From NCBI GenBank assembly GCA_010015675.1, contig ML977006.1, positions 364,634 through 428,633 of the forward strand: DNA of 64,000 nt, given 5' to 3'. Every line of letters starts with the position of its first letter. Within the stretch, counting starts at the first letter, position 1. Below the pieces are notes generated by a model. That model saw nothing but the letters and a program-made list of their open reading frames with translations. It was not told the origin of the DNA and did no database searches. Shown one piece after another: positions 33,791 through 43,994 of this stretch. The position numbers and the translations under genes were made by a program. Origin of the DNA: Byssothecium circinans. Lineage: Eukaryota; Ascomycota; Dothideomycetes; Pleosporales; Massarinaceae.

Positions 33791-33929
33791 CAAGCAATCA
33801 AGCCTCAATCAAGCTCACGATCTCAGCTTGTTAGCCCCAACAATCCAAGCTGACGCCCTCAAAAAACGAGCAATCCAAGCTAACGCCTCAGCTTGGATTG
33901 GCTTGATTGTTGACAACTATGTAGAAAAG

Positions 33930-36455
33930 GAGTTAAGCATAGTCGCACTGTCATGCGAGGATCAGGATCACATTAGGAGTTTGTATGCCTAGAGGTGGCT
34001 GTGCTATTATTCAACTATAGACAATATGATCTGGGCAAAAGAAGTATATAGTCGAAAAATAGCTTCTCTACAGTGACCAAGCATGACGCCAAATAAGAAT
34101 CAGGGTTGGGAGTCGGTAGTAGTTGGAAAGAACAGAACAGTCGGCAGTAGCGGGGCGAGAAAAAGCACTCCGTGGTGACGGGACGTTGGCCGAGAAGATG
34201 TTCCATTATAAACACGCTGAGCCCACCTCTTTCTCTGTGTGCTCGCAACTATTATTCGCAGGATATATCATGAAGCTTCCGCTGAAGCTCCACGATTACT
34301 TCCTTGATCATGAGAGGAATAGGCCAGCTGTTCTTAAAGTAGCTATCCTCAGGATACAGGATAAGGATAGCTAAAGGATTCTTATCGGCATTAAAAGAGG
34401 AAGCTATAATAAAAGTATGTAAGGGTGTAGATAAAGAAAAAAGGTAAGTAAAAGAAATAGTAAAGCTTAAATTTTTATGGTATACGACCTTGACTAAGTA
34501 TATAATAAGTACAGGCTTAGAGAATTTAACCCGTATAAAGCTAGATATTGGTAGCAACTGCTATAAACTTGGCCTTGCGGCCCTCTATCCAACTCGCGAT
34601 GGCCGCAACTCCAGCTCATAACTATTCTCGGTCGCCAACACAATCATCATCGCCCACGCCGAATCTGAAGTACAAGTTAACTGGGCTCTTTTTACGTTGG
34701 TGGACGAGAACGGCAGGCAGACAATTACCAAAGATGGCGCGACCGCCATGAAGCTCCTCGATAAAGCTATAGCAAAGGCCACAAAAGTGCCATCCTTATA
34801 CTCAGGCCTGACCCGTGTGTTTGGATTTATTTTGGCCACCGTAAACTGGTTTTGATTTTTTCGACGAAAACCAGCGGCTGGATTTTAGCCGAAGCAGTGG
34901 AAAACCAGCCGCTGGTTTTCAAGCATTGGCCGTTCCACTCACCAGCTAGTGTAGATGATCATCAAAAAACCCACAGGTATTGATTTACCAGACACCTGGA
35001 TATAATAGAAGAAAATACTGTCGAAGAAGCTGCTCGATGATCAAAGAGCTATTCTCCCAGCGAAACCCTCCTAGCCACTCTTCCTACTCATCAACGCCAA
35101 GAACAGTGGTTCCGACACAGATAGAGCCTGGGACCAGCTCGTTGCTGGTCTCAAACGCTTAAGAGATGCAGAGACCTCAGCCGCTATGACGGTACCTCCT
35201 TTAACAAGGTCTCGTAACCGTCATTGCGTCCAGCAACCCCATCAAAGCCCAATGCTCAACCACGCTATCCCCTATCGCAAAAGCCCTTTCTAAGGCAATG
35301 AACCCGCAGCGTGCCATCTTGGTTGATTTAGTCGTCCACAACGGCTTGATGCATTTCAACTCCTCAAATGCGTGCTTTGCGAGTGCGAAGTGGAGCGATG
35401 CTGTGCCTAATGGTCTGCTAATTTTAGGGATTGCGAAGATGAAGTTGAATGAGACGCATGCAATGGGTTTTAAGGTGAGATATTAGGCTATTCTGGGGAA
35501 GGGGTGTTTGCAGCGCGTTGTGGATGCGGGGGTGAAGTTGCTTAATGTTGATTATCTTCAAGCTGTTGTGGGTGTGCGTTGGTAGCGTAGCGAACCATAG
35601 GTTCCATACCTGCCAATCAAGGGCTTTGGAATTAGAGTATATTAAAGGTGTTGAGAATACTACGGTCTTGAGATATAGCACATACGGAGTAGATTGCTAT
35701 GTGCGCTTTAGTGTAATTATATCAAGTGTTAATGTTGACTGCATCGCAGAACAAACGATTATTGGGGTTGAGTTAAAGTGTTATTTGTGTTCTTGGGGAT
35801 AGTGATGTAGCCACGATTTTGTAAAACTCTTGCACATGTTCGTAGCCATACGCCTTACATTATACACTCTAGGCCAAGTTGGAGACCGCATCTTAGCGAA
35901 GTAAGTAAGCACAAGGTACTCGAGGCCACTGAGCCAACGTCAACCCAAGCTCACTCAATTGATCCAGCAGGCGAAAGAAACAAGAAACAAGAAACAAGGG
36001 ACCATCCGTATACACAGAGTTCAGAAGCTTTCACCACACCGCTCTGCATTATAGGACACTGAGACTGGAGTTTCATAATATTGCTCATATTACTGAGTCT
36101 TTATTACGCCGTTCTAGCAGTCGTTCGATGAATCCACTCAGTTCTTGCTTTTTAACACCAAAACCCTCCTCTATCGCACCTTCCTCCACTGAAATATGGA
36201 CGACACTTCTCTAAATGCTCCTACTGGAGGCGTATGTTCGTATTGGAATGGTTGGGTGGAGGCATTGCATGGTGTTTTCTCGATGTAGGTGAAGGTGGTG
36301 GGGCTTTGGGGCGTTGAATGCCATGGAACGTCGGAGGACGTTGGGTGCGTCTTGTATCTCAAGCTGAGGTGATCTTTTCTTCACCACTCCCAGTATTGCA
36401 AAAATCTTCCGCCGTGGTGTCCACGCTGTGTGGCTCTATTGGGTAGACCCGACAG
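33930..36455. other. Gene-poor stretch with degenerate coding-like fragments
   Basis: Around 34640-34840 one frame reads as plausible protein (LFTLVDENGRQTITKDG, AMKLLDKAIAKATKVPS), and around 35298-35590 another does (NPQRAILVDLVVHNGLMHF...). I recognise neither, and both lack flanking exons, so they look like relics. The palindrome at 34900 lies here. 35800-36455 holds nothing I can support. Confidence 0.35.
34900..34920. repeat. 21-bp near-perfect palindrome with a diverged copy upstream
   Basis: GAAAACCAGC-C-GCTGGTTTTC is a palindrome around one central base. A partial copy, GAAAACCAGCGGCTGG, lies at 34866-34881, and TGGTTTT occurs at 34847. Together they could fold into a cruciform or be the end of a small inverted-repeat element. 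Confidence 0.6.
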
Positions 36456-39400
36456 TCAATTGCTCAGCTCTCGCGTGATTCGCTCGGCAAGGCTCCTAGC
36501 AAGGCCCCGACGCTGACTATTTCGCTGGGTCTGGGTCTTGTGGACGCGGTTGGGGGCCGAGGTGTGGGACCCACGCTGCGGCTGGCTATTGTTCGCCGCA
36601 GTCTTTTTCTTCGCCATGGTATTGTTATATGCCATGGTCTTTCCGTTCGCCGCGCGCTTATTATTCGCCGCGGTCTTGTTGTTCGCTCCATGATTTGCGC
36701 CTCCACCGTTGAAGGCATTGGAGCGACCATTGTTGTTAGTACGAGGGCCACTTCTGCGATATCTGCCTCTGCCGATGATGTTGAAGTCATCTGGACTGTC
36801 GTCCGGGTCGTCATCGCGGGTATTCCGGGGATTGGGCTGGTTAGGGGCAGGATGACTCATCCGTCCCCGAGAACCTGGCGATGGCGACAGCGATGGCGAC
36901 GAAGGAGGCGGCAGAGGCTGGCACTTCGGCGAAGACGCGTCGTAGGGGGGCGGCGGCAGCTCAGGGCTTCGGGACCTAGGCGCAGCAACATTTGGAGTCG
37001 TACTAGGAGTAGGCTCCACAACAGCACTGCCCTGCGCCATTGAAGGTGCTGGCGGCATGACTTCTGGAGCTTGCGGAGTTGTCTGGGGTTGGGTTAGGCC
37101 TCGAGCAATCATCTGCGGTGCCGGTTGAGTAACCACTGGCCTCCTTGAAGCTGTCACATTTGGAGTTGGCCTCCGTACAGCTGTAACTACAGGAGCTGGC
37201 CTCCGCGAAGCTGTCGCAGGGGCTGGCATCCTTGAAACTGTCCCAATAGGAGTAGGCCGCCATGAAGTTGGACCAGTAGGAGCTGCCCTCCGTGAGGCCG
37301 TCCGAATTGGACCTACGCTGTTGGGAAGTGTGGAGGAAGCACCATCATGGCGTCTCGAGGAGTAGTCGGGGTCGTTTGGGGTGCCTGCATCCGGTTTGTC
37401 ATTGTCTGAATCGACGAAGCATTTTGAGGATGCATTGCAGGCGCTTGTGGTGCTGCCATCATACGTTGCGAAACCGTCTGAATCGGCACGAAGTTTTGAG
37501 CGCACGCCGAGGGCCCTTGTGGTACTGACATCCTCTGCTGTGCAATCACTCGAGGTGCTATGCCAACCCCAAAACCCGCTGAGGATGCTCGTGGCACCGC
37601 CGTCTCCTGCTGTGTAGTGGCCTGCAGCGGGAAAGCGTTCGAAGGACCCTTTAGATGTGCTTCAGGCGTTGTCGAGCTCGGCTGCGCAGTTGACTGCGCC
37701 ATCTGCTCTTGTTGTTCAGAGCTTGCCATAGCCGTCCTGTCTACAGGGAAAAGAACAGGAAAAGCATGATCCATGCCTGCTTGTAACTGGCGAGGTCGTC
37801 GTGGAAGTGGCGCGGTATTCACTCGACGTTCCAGACTCGTGCCGTTCTCAGTAGGACTCCAATCTCTTCCTGGAATTGTCTCGTCATCCTCCGGAGTGGC
37901 TGGAGTCTCTGATGGTGCATTGAAGTCAAATCTGAGGAACATCGCCAAGAGCGTATAGTGCTGCCGTTCTTCATCCTCATCGTTCCAGGGCCTCATCCGT
38001 TCAACCCATCGTTCGCGGCCCGCGTTATCATCTCGGAGGTTATGGAAAAATCGACAAGCGTCGCCATATCTGCAGGTCCTGTATGGATACTTGTTCCTGT
38101 TCTCCTAATACCAACAAACTATCATCTTCGGGTCTTCTGGCCTTTGTATCCCAGCGAACTCATCTGGATGCGTTTTATGGCATGCGTCACCAAACAGACA
38201 CCGGCCCATGAAATAGTGGAGGCAGATATCTCTCGTTAATCGGCTTAGGAGCTTTTCGGACTCATCGATGATCTTGACAGCATCTCCGTTGTCCACATCG
38301 TCTTCGTCGTCAGAGTCAGAGTCTGAGTCGCCATCATCAGAAGGGGGAGATGGTGGGGCTCGAGGGCTACAGTTGGGCCACGGCGGCCTTCGCGCCCGTG
38401 GTTGGCTGGGAGGTGCCGAGGAGGCAATAGGAAGTCGCTTGTCATCAACTCGAGCAACGCTGCCCATATTGTTCCAAGCATTAAGGAGAAGCGCAACAAT
38501 GAGCCTGACATTATGGCACATACGGTCGTGCCAATCTTCCATTAGCGGACGGTGCGTCAGCCACAGGTAGAACAGCATCACTGAAAGCAAGTCCTAGTTC
38601 GTTGCGCCCAACTCACGCCCCAGTCACTGGTTGGTCAGGAAGCTCATAAACCGCTGCACGGCCGGAATCACGACCTTGACATTAAACTTCGCAAGGAGGT
38701 AACGGTTTACAGGACTGTGGCCGTCCTCAAAGGCTTGGAAACGCTTCCACGGAAACTCAAAAGCTTTTTGATGTAACTCCCACATGTCAGCGAGTTCGAA
38801 AACGGCCTTGTCTGCCTAATTTGCGTTGGTCTCCTCAGGCTGCCACTTTTTTCGGTACAAAGCAACGTGCGCCTTCAGTTCAGACTCAACACGTTCGCGA
38901 TCTTTAACGAGCTGCTCACTAGGTGTGAGTATGAGATCCTTTTTCTCATAAATATTGTCGTCGTCGTCGAAATCTCCGTCCGGGGCCTTTTCACGCAGTG
39001 GTTCCTTAGCGACCTCCTCAACCGGTATTTCGTGAGCTTCAGCGACAGCTTCCGAGTGGGTAACTCCAGAAGATTAGGGACCCTCTTGGAGCCTAGCCCG
39101 TTCATTGACCTTATTCCGGGCCTCCACAAGACACGCAACGATGTTCTGGACCTTATATGAGAGGGTCTTGAACATTCCCAAGGGGACTTCAGCGAGTGTA
39201 TCTTTTTCCCTGTTCAGCACGTCGAGAAAAGGCTGCACGGACTCTGCATTCCAGCCCGTCTGGAGCAGGGCTTGCAGGTCGCTGTCAAGGAGCCGCAAAA
39301 CGAGCATGCGGTGCGTCACTGGAGTGATGACTTCCAAGTTGAACCACCTAAATTGTTGATATCCGTCTAGGAGGTCGTGGAGCTCGAGCTCCTGGAAGTG

Positions 39401-39730
39401 ACGACCGTATTTTCTCCAACTCCGGGTAAGGAAGGAGATATGGTCACCATGCCATGATGTTGGCACTTTGTCAGGCGAGATCTTAGGATTGGATGCAGCG
39501 TAAACTTTGAGTAAATCTTTTTCAGCTGCTTCGAGATCGATAACCACTTGAGCATCATTGGGAAAAGTTGAACATATGTTTCGGGTGATGCGCTCCGGGG
39601 TGCGAAGACGGCGTTTTCGTGGTTTCTTTCTAGTGACGGCAATTTGGAAAGCAGGGAGGCTGTTATCGGATTTGGTTTTCTCTCCTGCGGCTGCTACATC
39701 GCTGTCGATGGTTTCGCTCTTTCTACACAC
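36456..39730 (-). pseudogene. Large CCCH zinc-finger, proline/asparagine-rich protein gene with multiple nonsense codons
   Basis: A single long frame of roughly 1,090 codons can be followed on the minus strand. The N-terminal 220 residues are globular (HGDHISFLTRSWRKYGRHF, EVITPVTHRMLVLRLLDSDL). An acidic coiled-coil region follows, then an Asp/Ser-rich stretch and two CCCH fingers: CLHYFMGRCLFGDACHKTH (C-x7-C-x5-C-x3-H) and, 40-50 residues later, YRTCRYGDACRFFHNL. After these come a Gln/Pro/Met-rich region, a 10-residue tandem repeat and an Asn/Arg-rich tail (RGRYRRSG, AANNKRAANGK). Stops interrupt the frame after QEGP, NAN, LTNQ, GATN and VCWY, and one frame change near 37313 is needed. At four stops CAA/CAG-to-TAA/TAG would suffice. 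The domain mix suggests an RNA-binding protein. The start is unresolved (no ATG near 39730). I do not know the family. Confidence 0.6.
37139..37316 (-). repeat. Tandem 30-bp repeat encoding a 10-residue Pro/Arg motif
   Basis: Six imperfect copies of a 30-bp unit (one is 27 bp) that starts GCCTCC on the plus strand. In the minus-strand frame of the zinc-finger gene it encodes variants of TASRRPAPVV. The gene's frame change lies at the edge of this array, consistent with slippage. Confidence 0.6.
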
Positions 39731-39942
39731 ACGCGTCTTACAACGTGTAAAAGTATACCATGTAAAAAGACGGACACATGTATATGGTGGGAGGTCGGGG
39801 TAGATGGTGAGAGTTGTGGTGGAAGAGATGTCGTCGGATCGGACATAAGCGACTAAGGCCGATGCCGAGAGCTAAAGACGGCGCGCACAGCAAACCTCCA
39901 GCTGATCCAAACAAACAGTGATCGATTGTCGCGCCCGCAGCA

Positions 39943-42148
39943 ATGCGCAATCCCGTGGCATGCATAACGTGTAGGAGCGCAAAGCAGAAATGCATACACA
40001 ATGGTCAGCCTAAGGCGCCGACGAGAAAGGTGATGCTGCTAACGCTGCCGATGAAAAGACGCTCCGCCGTGCGATAGATGCAAAGCATCGGGACGCGCCG
40101 ACGCGTGTGTATTTCCTGCGCCCGGCACGTCTTCCGTCCATCGCCGTCCCAAGCGGCCGCGCCAGGAATCCGAGTCTGCTGCGACGCCGCCGTCGGCTTC
40201 CTCCACCGCGCCTCTACAGGGCCCGCTCCGCGTGCCGACGGCAAACTCCACTGCCGCTCCTCACCAGTCCTCGCCGAATGCGGCGGCATCGTTGGACGGG
40301 CTAGATCCCTTTGATCTGCTCACGGACGAGGTCAAGAACAGCTATCTGCGCTGTTCGTACAAGTGGAGTTTCCACCATACGCCGACGTTGCTGCTGCGTA
40401 TTCGCGATCGCACGCTCGAGATATGGATGGTGTGGGCAATGCTGGCGCTGGCCATCAGGTACGCCGAAACCCATCTCCTTGTCGACAGCTGGCTCACCCT
40501 GCTAGATTCGTGAAAGAGCCACCAGCGCCCTTCCAGACACAGATCGAGGCCAGCAATGCCTTCGCTGCACATGCTCGCCAGATCCTGCAGTCTGATCTCG
40601 AAACACCAAGTATCAGCCGTGTACAGGCCCTCCTGATGCTAACAGGCCATGACTGGGGCGCGGGCAATGGGCGGAGAGCGTGGATCTATCTCGGCATGGC
40701 CATACGGCTTGTCGAAGTCATGGACCTTACTCAAGAGCTGAAGGCGCCGCAGAACCGCAAGCTCACACGCGAAGAGTTTATCGAGGCAGAGGTTCGCCGG
40801 CGCACAGCGTGGACCTGCTTCCTCATGGACTCGTTGCTCTCGGGCGGAAAGGGACGCAAGAAATCACTCGCTGCGAGCGACATGGCCATTCAGCTGCCAT
40901 GCGAGCGTGAATCCTTCGTCTTTGGTGAGCCTGTGTATACGGAACATCTTGACGGAAAACTTTACATGCCTCCTTCATCGGAACCCAATGACGTTGGAGA
41001 ACTAGGTATCATAGCTTACAGCATGCGGATAGCAAGCATCTGGGGCAAGGTTGCCCGATGGGCCTGTTCCGAAGAACTCAAGACAGAGTTGCCATGGGCA
41101 CCGAATTCGCAATTTTCACAGCTGATTCAGGAGTCTGATCAATGGAGAAGAGGACTACCTTCCAGACTAGACTACGACCTCTTCTCGTTGCACAGTCACA
41201 ATGCCGTCGAGCAAGGGCAAGCGTACTGCTACATGCACTGCATTTACTTTATGAGCAAAATGTTCCTGCACCGCGCGTACTTGCCCGTGCTCGGCCCGCA
41301 CAGCCATTCGGAAGAGTCGCCAGATTCTTACAGCGAGCGAAGCGATCAGTGGAGGACGTGGCAAACAACATCGCGGCGAGAGCTGTTCAAGGAAGCCACG
41401 CTAGTGCTAGAGATGCTCGATGAGATGCGCACTTTTGGCGTCTTCTTCCTGCGCGGACTGGTACCCTGGATTGGCTTCACTATCTACACGGCTGTGGGAG
41501 TCATGCTCTACAGCTACAACTTCCCCAGCTCTGAGGATGATCCGAGAATGAAGGAGAAGGCGAGAGAACGGGTCGTCGGCGGCTGCATGTTCCTCAAAGA
41601 GATGAAGACGCAATGGCCAATGTCAGAGACTTGGGTACGTCGTTCCCTCGAGATGCTGTGCCAGTGAGCTCACAAGTGCAGTTCGAAACCATCAAGCGCA
41701 TGCAGGCCTACTATAGAACTGTCTTAAGTCAAGAGGGACCTGTATCCCCCGACGAACGGCAAGTTCTGCGACGCGCCATGGTCGATTATGGTGCTTTGCA
41801 ATCCACACCTGTTCAAAAACCCACGGACACAGAGCCTCCACCCGACACCAACATAGTGAGCTCATTCGCAGCACCTGAGGCAAGTGCAGCACCCCTTCCT
41901 GTCGTATGTGCTGCTAACAGCACCAGAAGAGTGTACAGAATCCGTCCTTAACACCGACGCCCGCGCCGAGCGGTTTCAATTCGACGTTGAGCTGGGATGG
42001 GCAACAGACCATTCCACCCCTCGAAGAGGATGCGGCATTCGATACGAACTTCAACTTTTCGAGCGAGGAGATGGAGGAGATCATGATGAGTGCTACGCAG
42101 GACTTCTGGGCTTCTTTTCCCGGTGAAGTCGGCGTGGGCTTTCAGTGA
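39943..42148 (+). CDS. Zn2Cys6 fungal transcription factor
   Basis: Five exons: 39943-40003, 40059-40458, 40506-41634, 41682-41855 and 41927-42148, giving 661 aa. Intron 1 (55 bp, GTCAGC...AAAAG, branch GCTAAC) is required to join CITCRSAKQKCIHN to DAPPCDRCKASGRADAC, yielding a perfect C-x2-C-x6-C-x6-C-x2-C-x8-C cluster close to the N-terminus. A basic linker (RRPKRPRQ) and Ser/Pro-rich spacer follow. The central fungal regulatory domain includes SRVQALLMLTGHDWGAGNGRRAWIYLGMAIR and RRRTAWTCFLMDSLLSGG. The C-terminal exon is acidic and ends MSATQDFWASFPGEVGVGFQ, a likely activation region. Introns 3 and 4 (47 and 71 bp) are inferred from frame continuity. No lesions, so it appears functional. 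Head-to-head with the broken zinc-finger gene. Targets unknown. Confidence 0.9.
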
Positions 42149-42747
42149 GAGGCTCAGCACTTCCACATCTTACTGCGGAGATCGGTCGCTTGTATTGGAC
42201 CTTTGAGTCCATCAAGCTTATGTATACGCGTTCATGCATGGCATAAACCTTTCTGAGAGTAGGCAATTTTCATGTCACTGCGTGGAATGCCGGAAATGGT
42301 TTAGGAGATTTCTTGCGTTGCAGCTAGTTGTCGTGATTAAACACTTTGGCTTTTACCTGTAGGTTATATATATAGCTCTTATACATTGTGTTTCTGTTAA
42401 TGATGTGATTATATGCTTACGGTCTTGCAGCTAAATATGAAGTACATATTCGGAATTTCAATAAAGGAAGACGGACTGCGGGGCGGATCCCACATCGGCT
42501 CTTCCCGAAGCGTACTAGTGCTAACAAGGCCCCCGCATCCGATGATTGTGACTCCGAACCCACAGCAGTCATCTACTTTTACTCCAAAGCGTGCACACCA
42601 TCAAGGATTCTTCACGGGCATTTCGAGCTCCGACATCGGTGCTTATGCCAACCAGAGCACACCCCATTCAGCATCCCCCATCCCCCCATCAACTCTCCAT
42701 ATCCAAACAACTCTTCAAACACCCCTTGCAGTTTACTGAAAGAGAAG
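42149..42747. other. Intergenic
   Basis: Terminator side of the Zn2Cys6 gene and a C/T-rich leader just before the PNPOx-like start at 42748. No gene seen. Confidence 0.5.
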
Positions 42748-43610
42748 ATGGGCGTCTTCTACGAAACCATCCCCGACTCCCTCAAACCATGGATCCTCGA
42801 CCAAAAAATGCTCTGGGTCGGTACCGCCCCCCTCTCCAGCACCGGCCACATAAACATCTCCCCCAAAGGCGGGCAATCCTTCGGCATCCTCTCGCCCACC
42901 TCATTCTGGTACCTCGACCTTACGGGATCCGGGGTCGAAACGCACGCCCACCTCCACGAGCCCGGCAACGGGCGCATCTGCGTCATGTTCATGGCCTTTG
43001 ACGGACCTCCACGGATCCTGAGGATCTGGGGCACTGGCCGCGCGATCGAGAACGGGACGCCTGAGTTCGAGAGGCATGTGCAGGAGCACAAGGTGAAGAT
43101 TGTTCCCGGGGCGAGGAGTGTGATTATGGTGGATGTGCATCAGGTTGCGACGAGTTGCGGGTTTTCGGTGCCGTATTATGAGTGGAAGGGGTGGAGGCCG
43201 ATTTTGGATGACTTCTTCGAGAAGAAGGAGAGGAAGTTTAGGGAAGAGGGGAAGGTGGAGGAGAGTATGGATCAGTATGTCGCTTTTATACACTCGTTAC
43301 CTATCGGTATGTGCGATGCTGATTAGTGTGCAGTTACTGGGCTATCAAGTCTCAGCTTAGCATTGACGGTCTTCCGGGTATGAAGCGCGGGTACGAATAT
43401 GCACAGAAGAATGGCATTGCGCCGCTTAAGAAGATGGTAGGCAAGTACGCGCCAGATCCGAAGAGGCCGAGGACGGTGAATAATCAGGTTTCGCTGCAAG
43501 AGGTAGCGTTGATGGGGATTTTGTGTTTTGTGATTGGGGTGGTGGTGGCGCTCACAATTGTTAAGCCGGAAACAGTGCGGAAGATTCAGAGCAAGGAATA
43601 CTTTCTCTGA
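42748..43610 (+). CDS. Pyridoxamine 5'-phosphate oxidase-fold protein with C-terminal membrane anchor
   Basis: Flavin-binding split-barrel protein. Exons 42748-43274 and 43334-43610 (59-bp intron, GTATGT...GCAG) give 267 aa. The N-terminal domain matches the PNPOx-like family: MLWVGTAPLSSTGHINISPKGG (substrate/cofactor strand), FWYLDLTGSGVETHAHLHEPGNGRICVMF and IWGTGRAIENG. The second exon holds a basic segment (KRPRTVNNQ) and one strong membrane helix, VALMGILCFVIGVVVALTIV, near the C-terminus, so the protein is probably tail-anchored. Fungal homologues with this layout are common, but their substrate is unknown. The splice creates DHYWAIKSQL. No lesions. Confidence 0.82.
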
Positions 43611-43994
43611 AGTTACTATGTCCGAATGGGTTGCCATCCTGCGTTTACATTCAGCGCTGGTGTTCTATGATATGGCGTTTGTGAGAATGTGCAGTACTTG
43701 TAATCTTCTGGGATCGGAAGATTTTGCAACGCATGATAGATAGGCAAGTAAGCATGCCAACCCATCTATTATTGCGCATGTACTAATGCTATACAAGGCT
43801 TAGAGCTAATAATGATTGATCGTTTTATTTTCGGCAATTAGCTTATCTGCGGGCACTGCGGCGTAGTGCTTCAAAGCTCATGCCACGATGCGGCGCAGGC
43901 TTATATCTCCTCAATGCCACGCCATCATGATCAGCCTGAATTCTTTTCCTCAATCTCTTATACCTCTCTTCAGTCATTGAATTCACAATTCTCC

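Larger units (their letters stand above)
30925..33921 (+). mobile_element. hAT-superfamily DNA transposon with 8-bp target duplication
   Basis: Ends are CAGACTTGTCAACAATCAAG (left) and, inverted on the right, CATAGTTGTCAACAATCAAG: an imperfect terminal repeat beginning CA as in hAT elements. It is flanked by identical 8-bp duplications TAGAAAAG at 30917-30924 and 33922-33929, the hAT hallmark. Both subterminal regions are packed with short direct and inverted copies of CAATCAAGC / AATCCAAGCT, as expected for transposase-binding arrays. Length is 2,997 bp including a 375-bp gap. The transposase is dead. Confidence 0.9.

Noticed and set aside
33139..33992. Several long open frames spanning 33.1-34.0 kb
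   Set aside because: They run through the N gap; their length is an artefact.
36540..37043. Plus-strand 167-codon frame
   Set aside because: It is the shadow of the Asn/Arg-rich tail of the minus-strand zinc-finger gene.
37139..37316. Regularly spaced 30-bp repeats considered as a CRISPR array
   Set aside because: Direct tandem coding repeats with no spacers, in a eukaryote.
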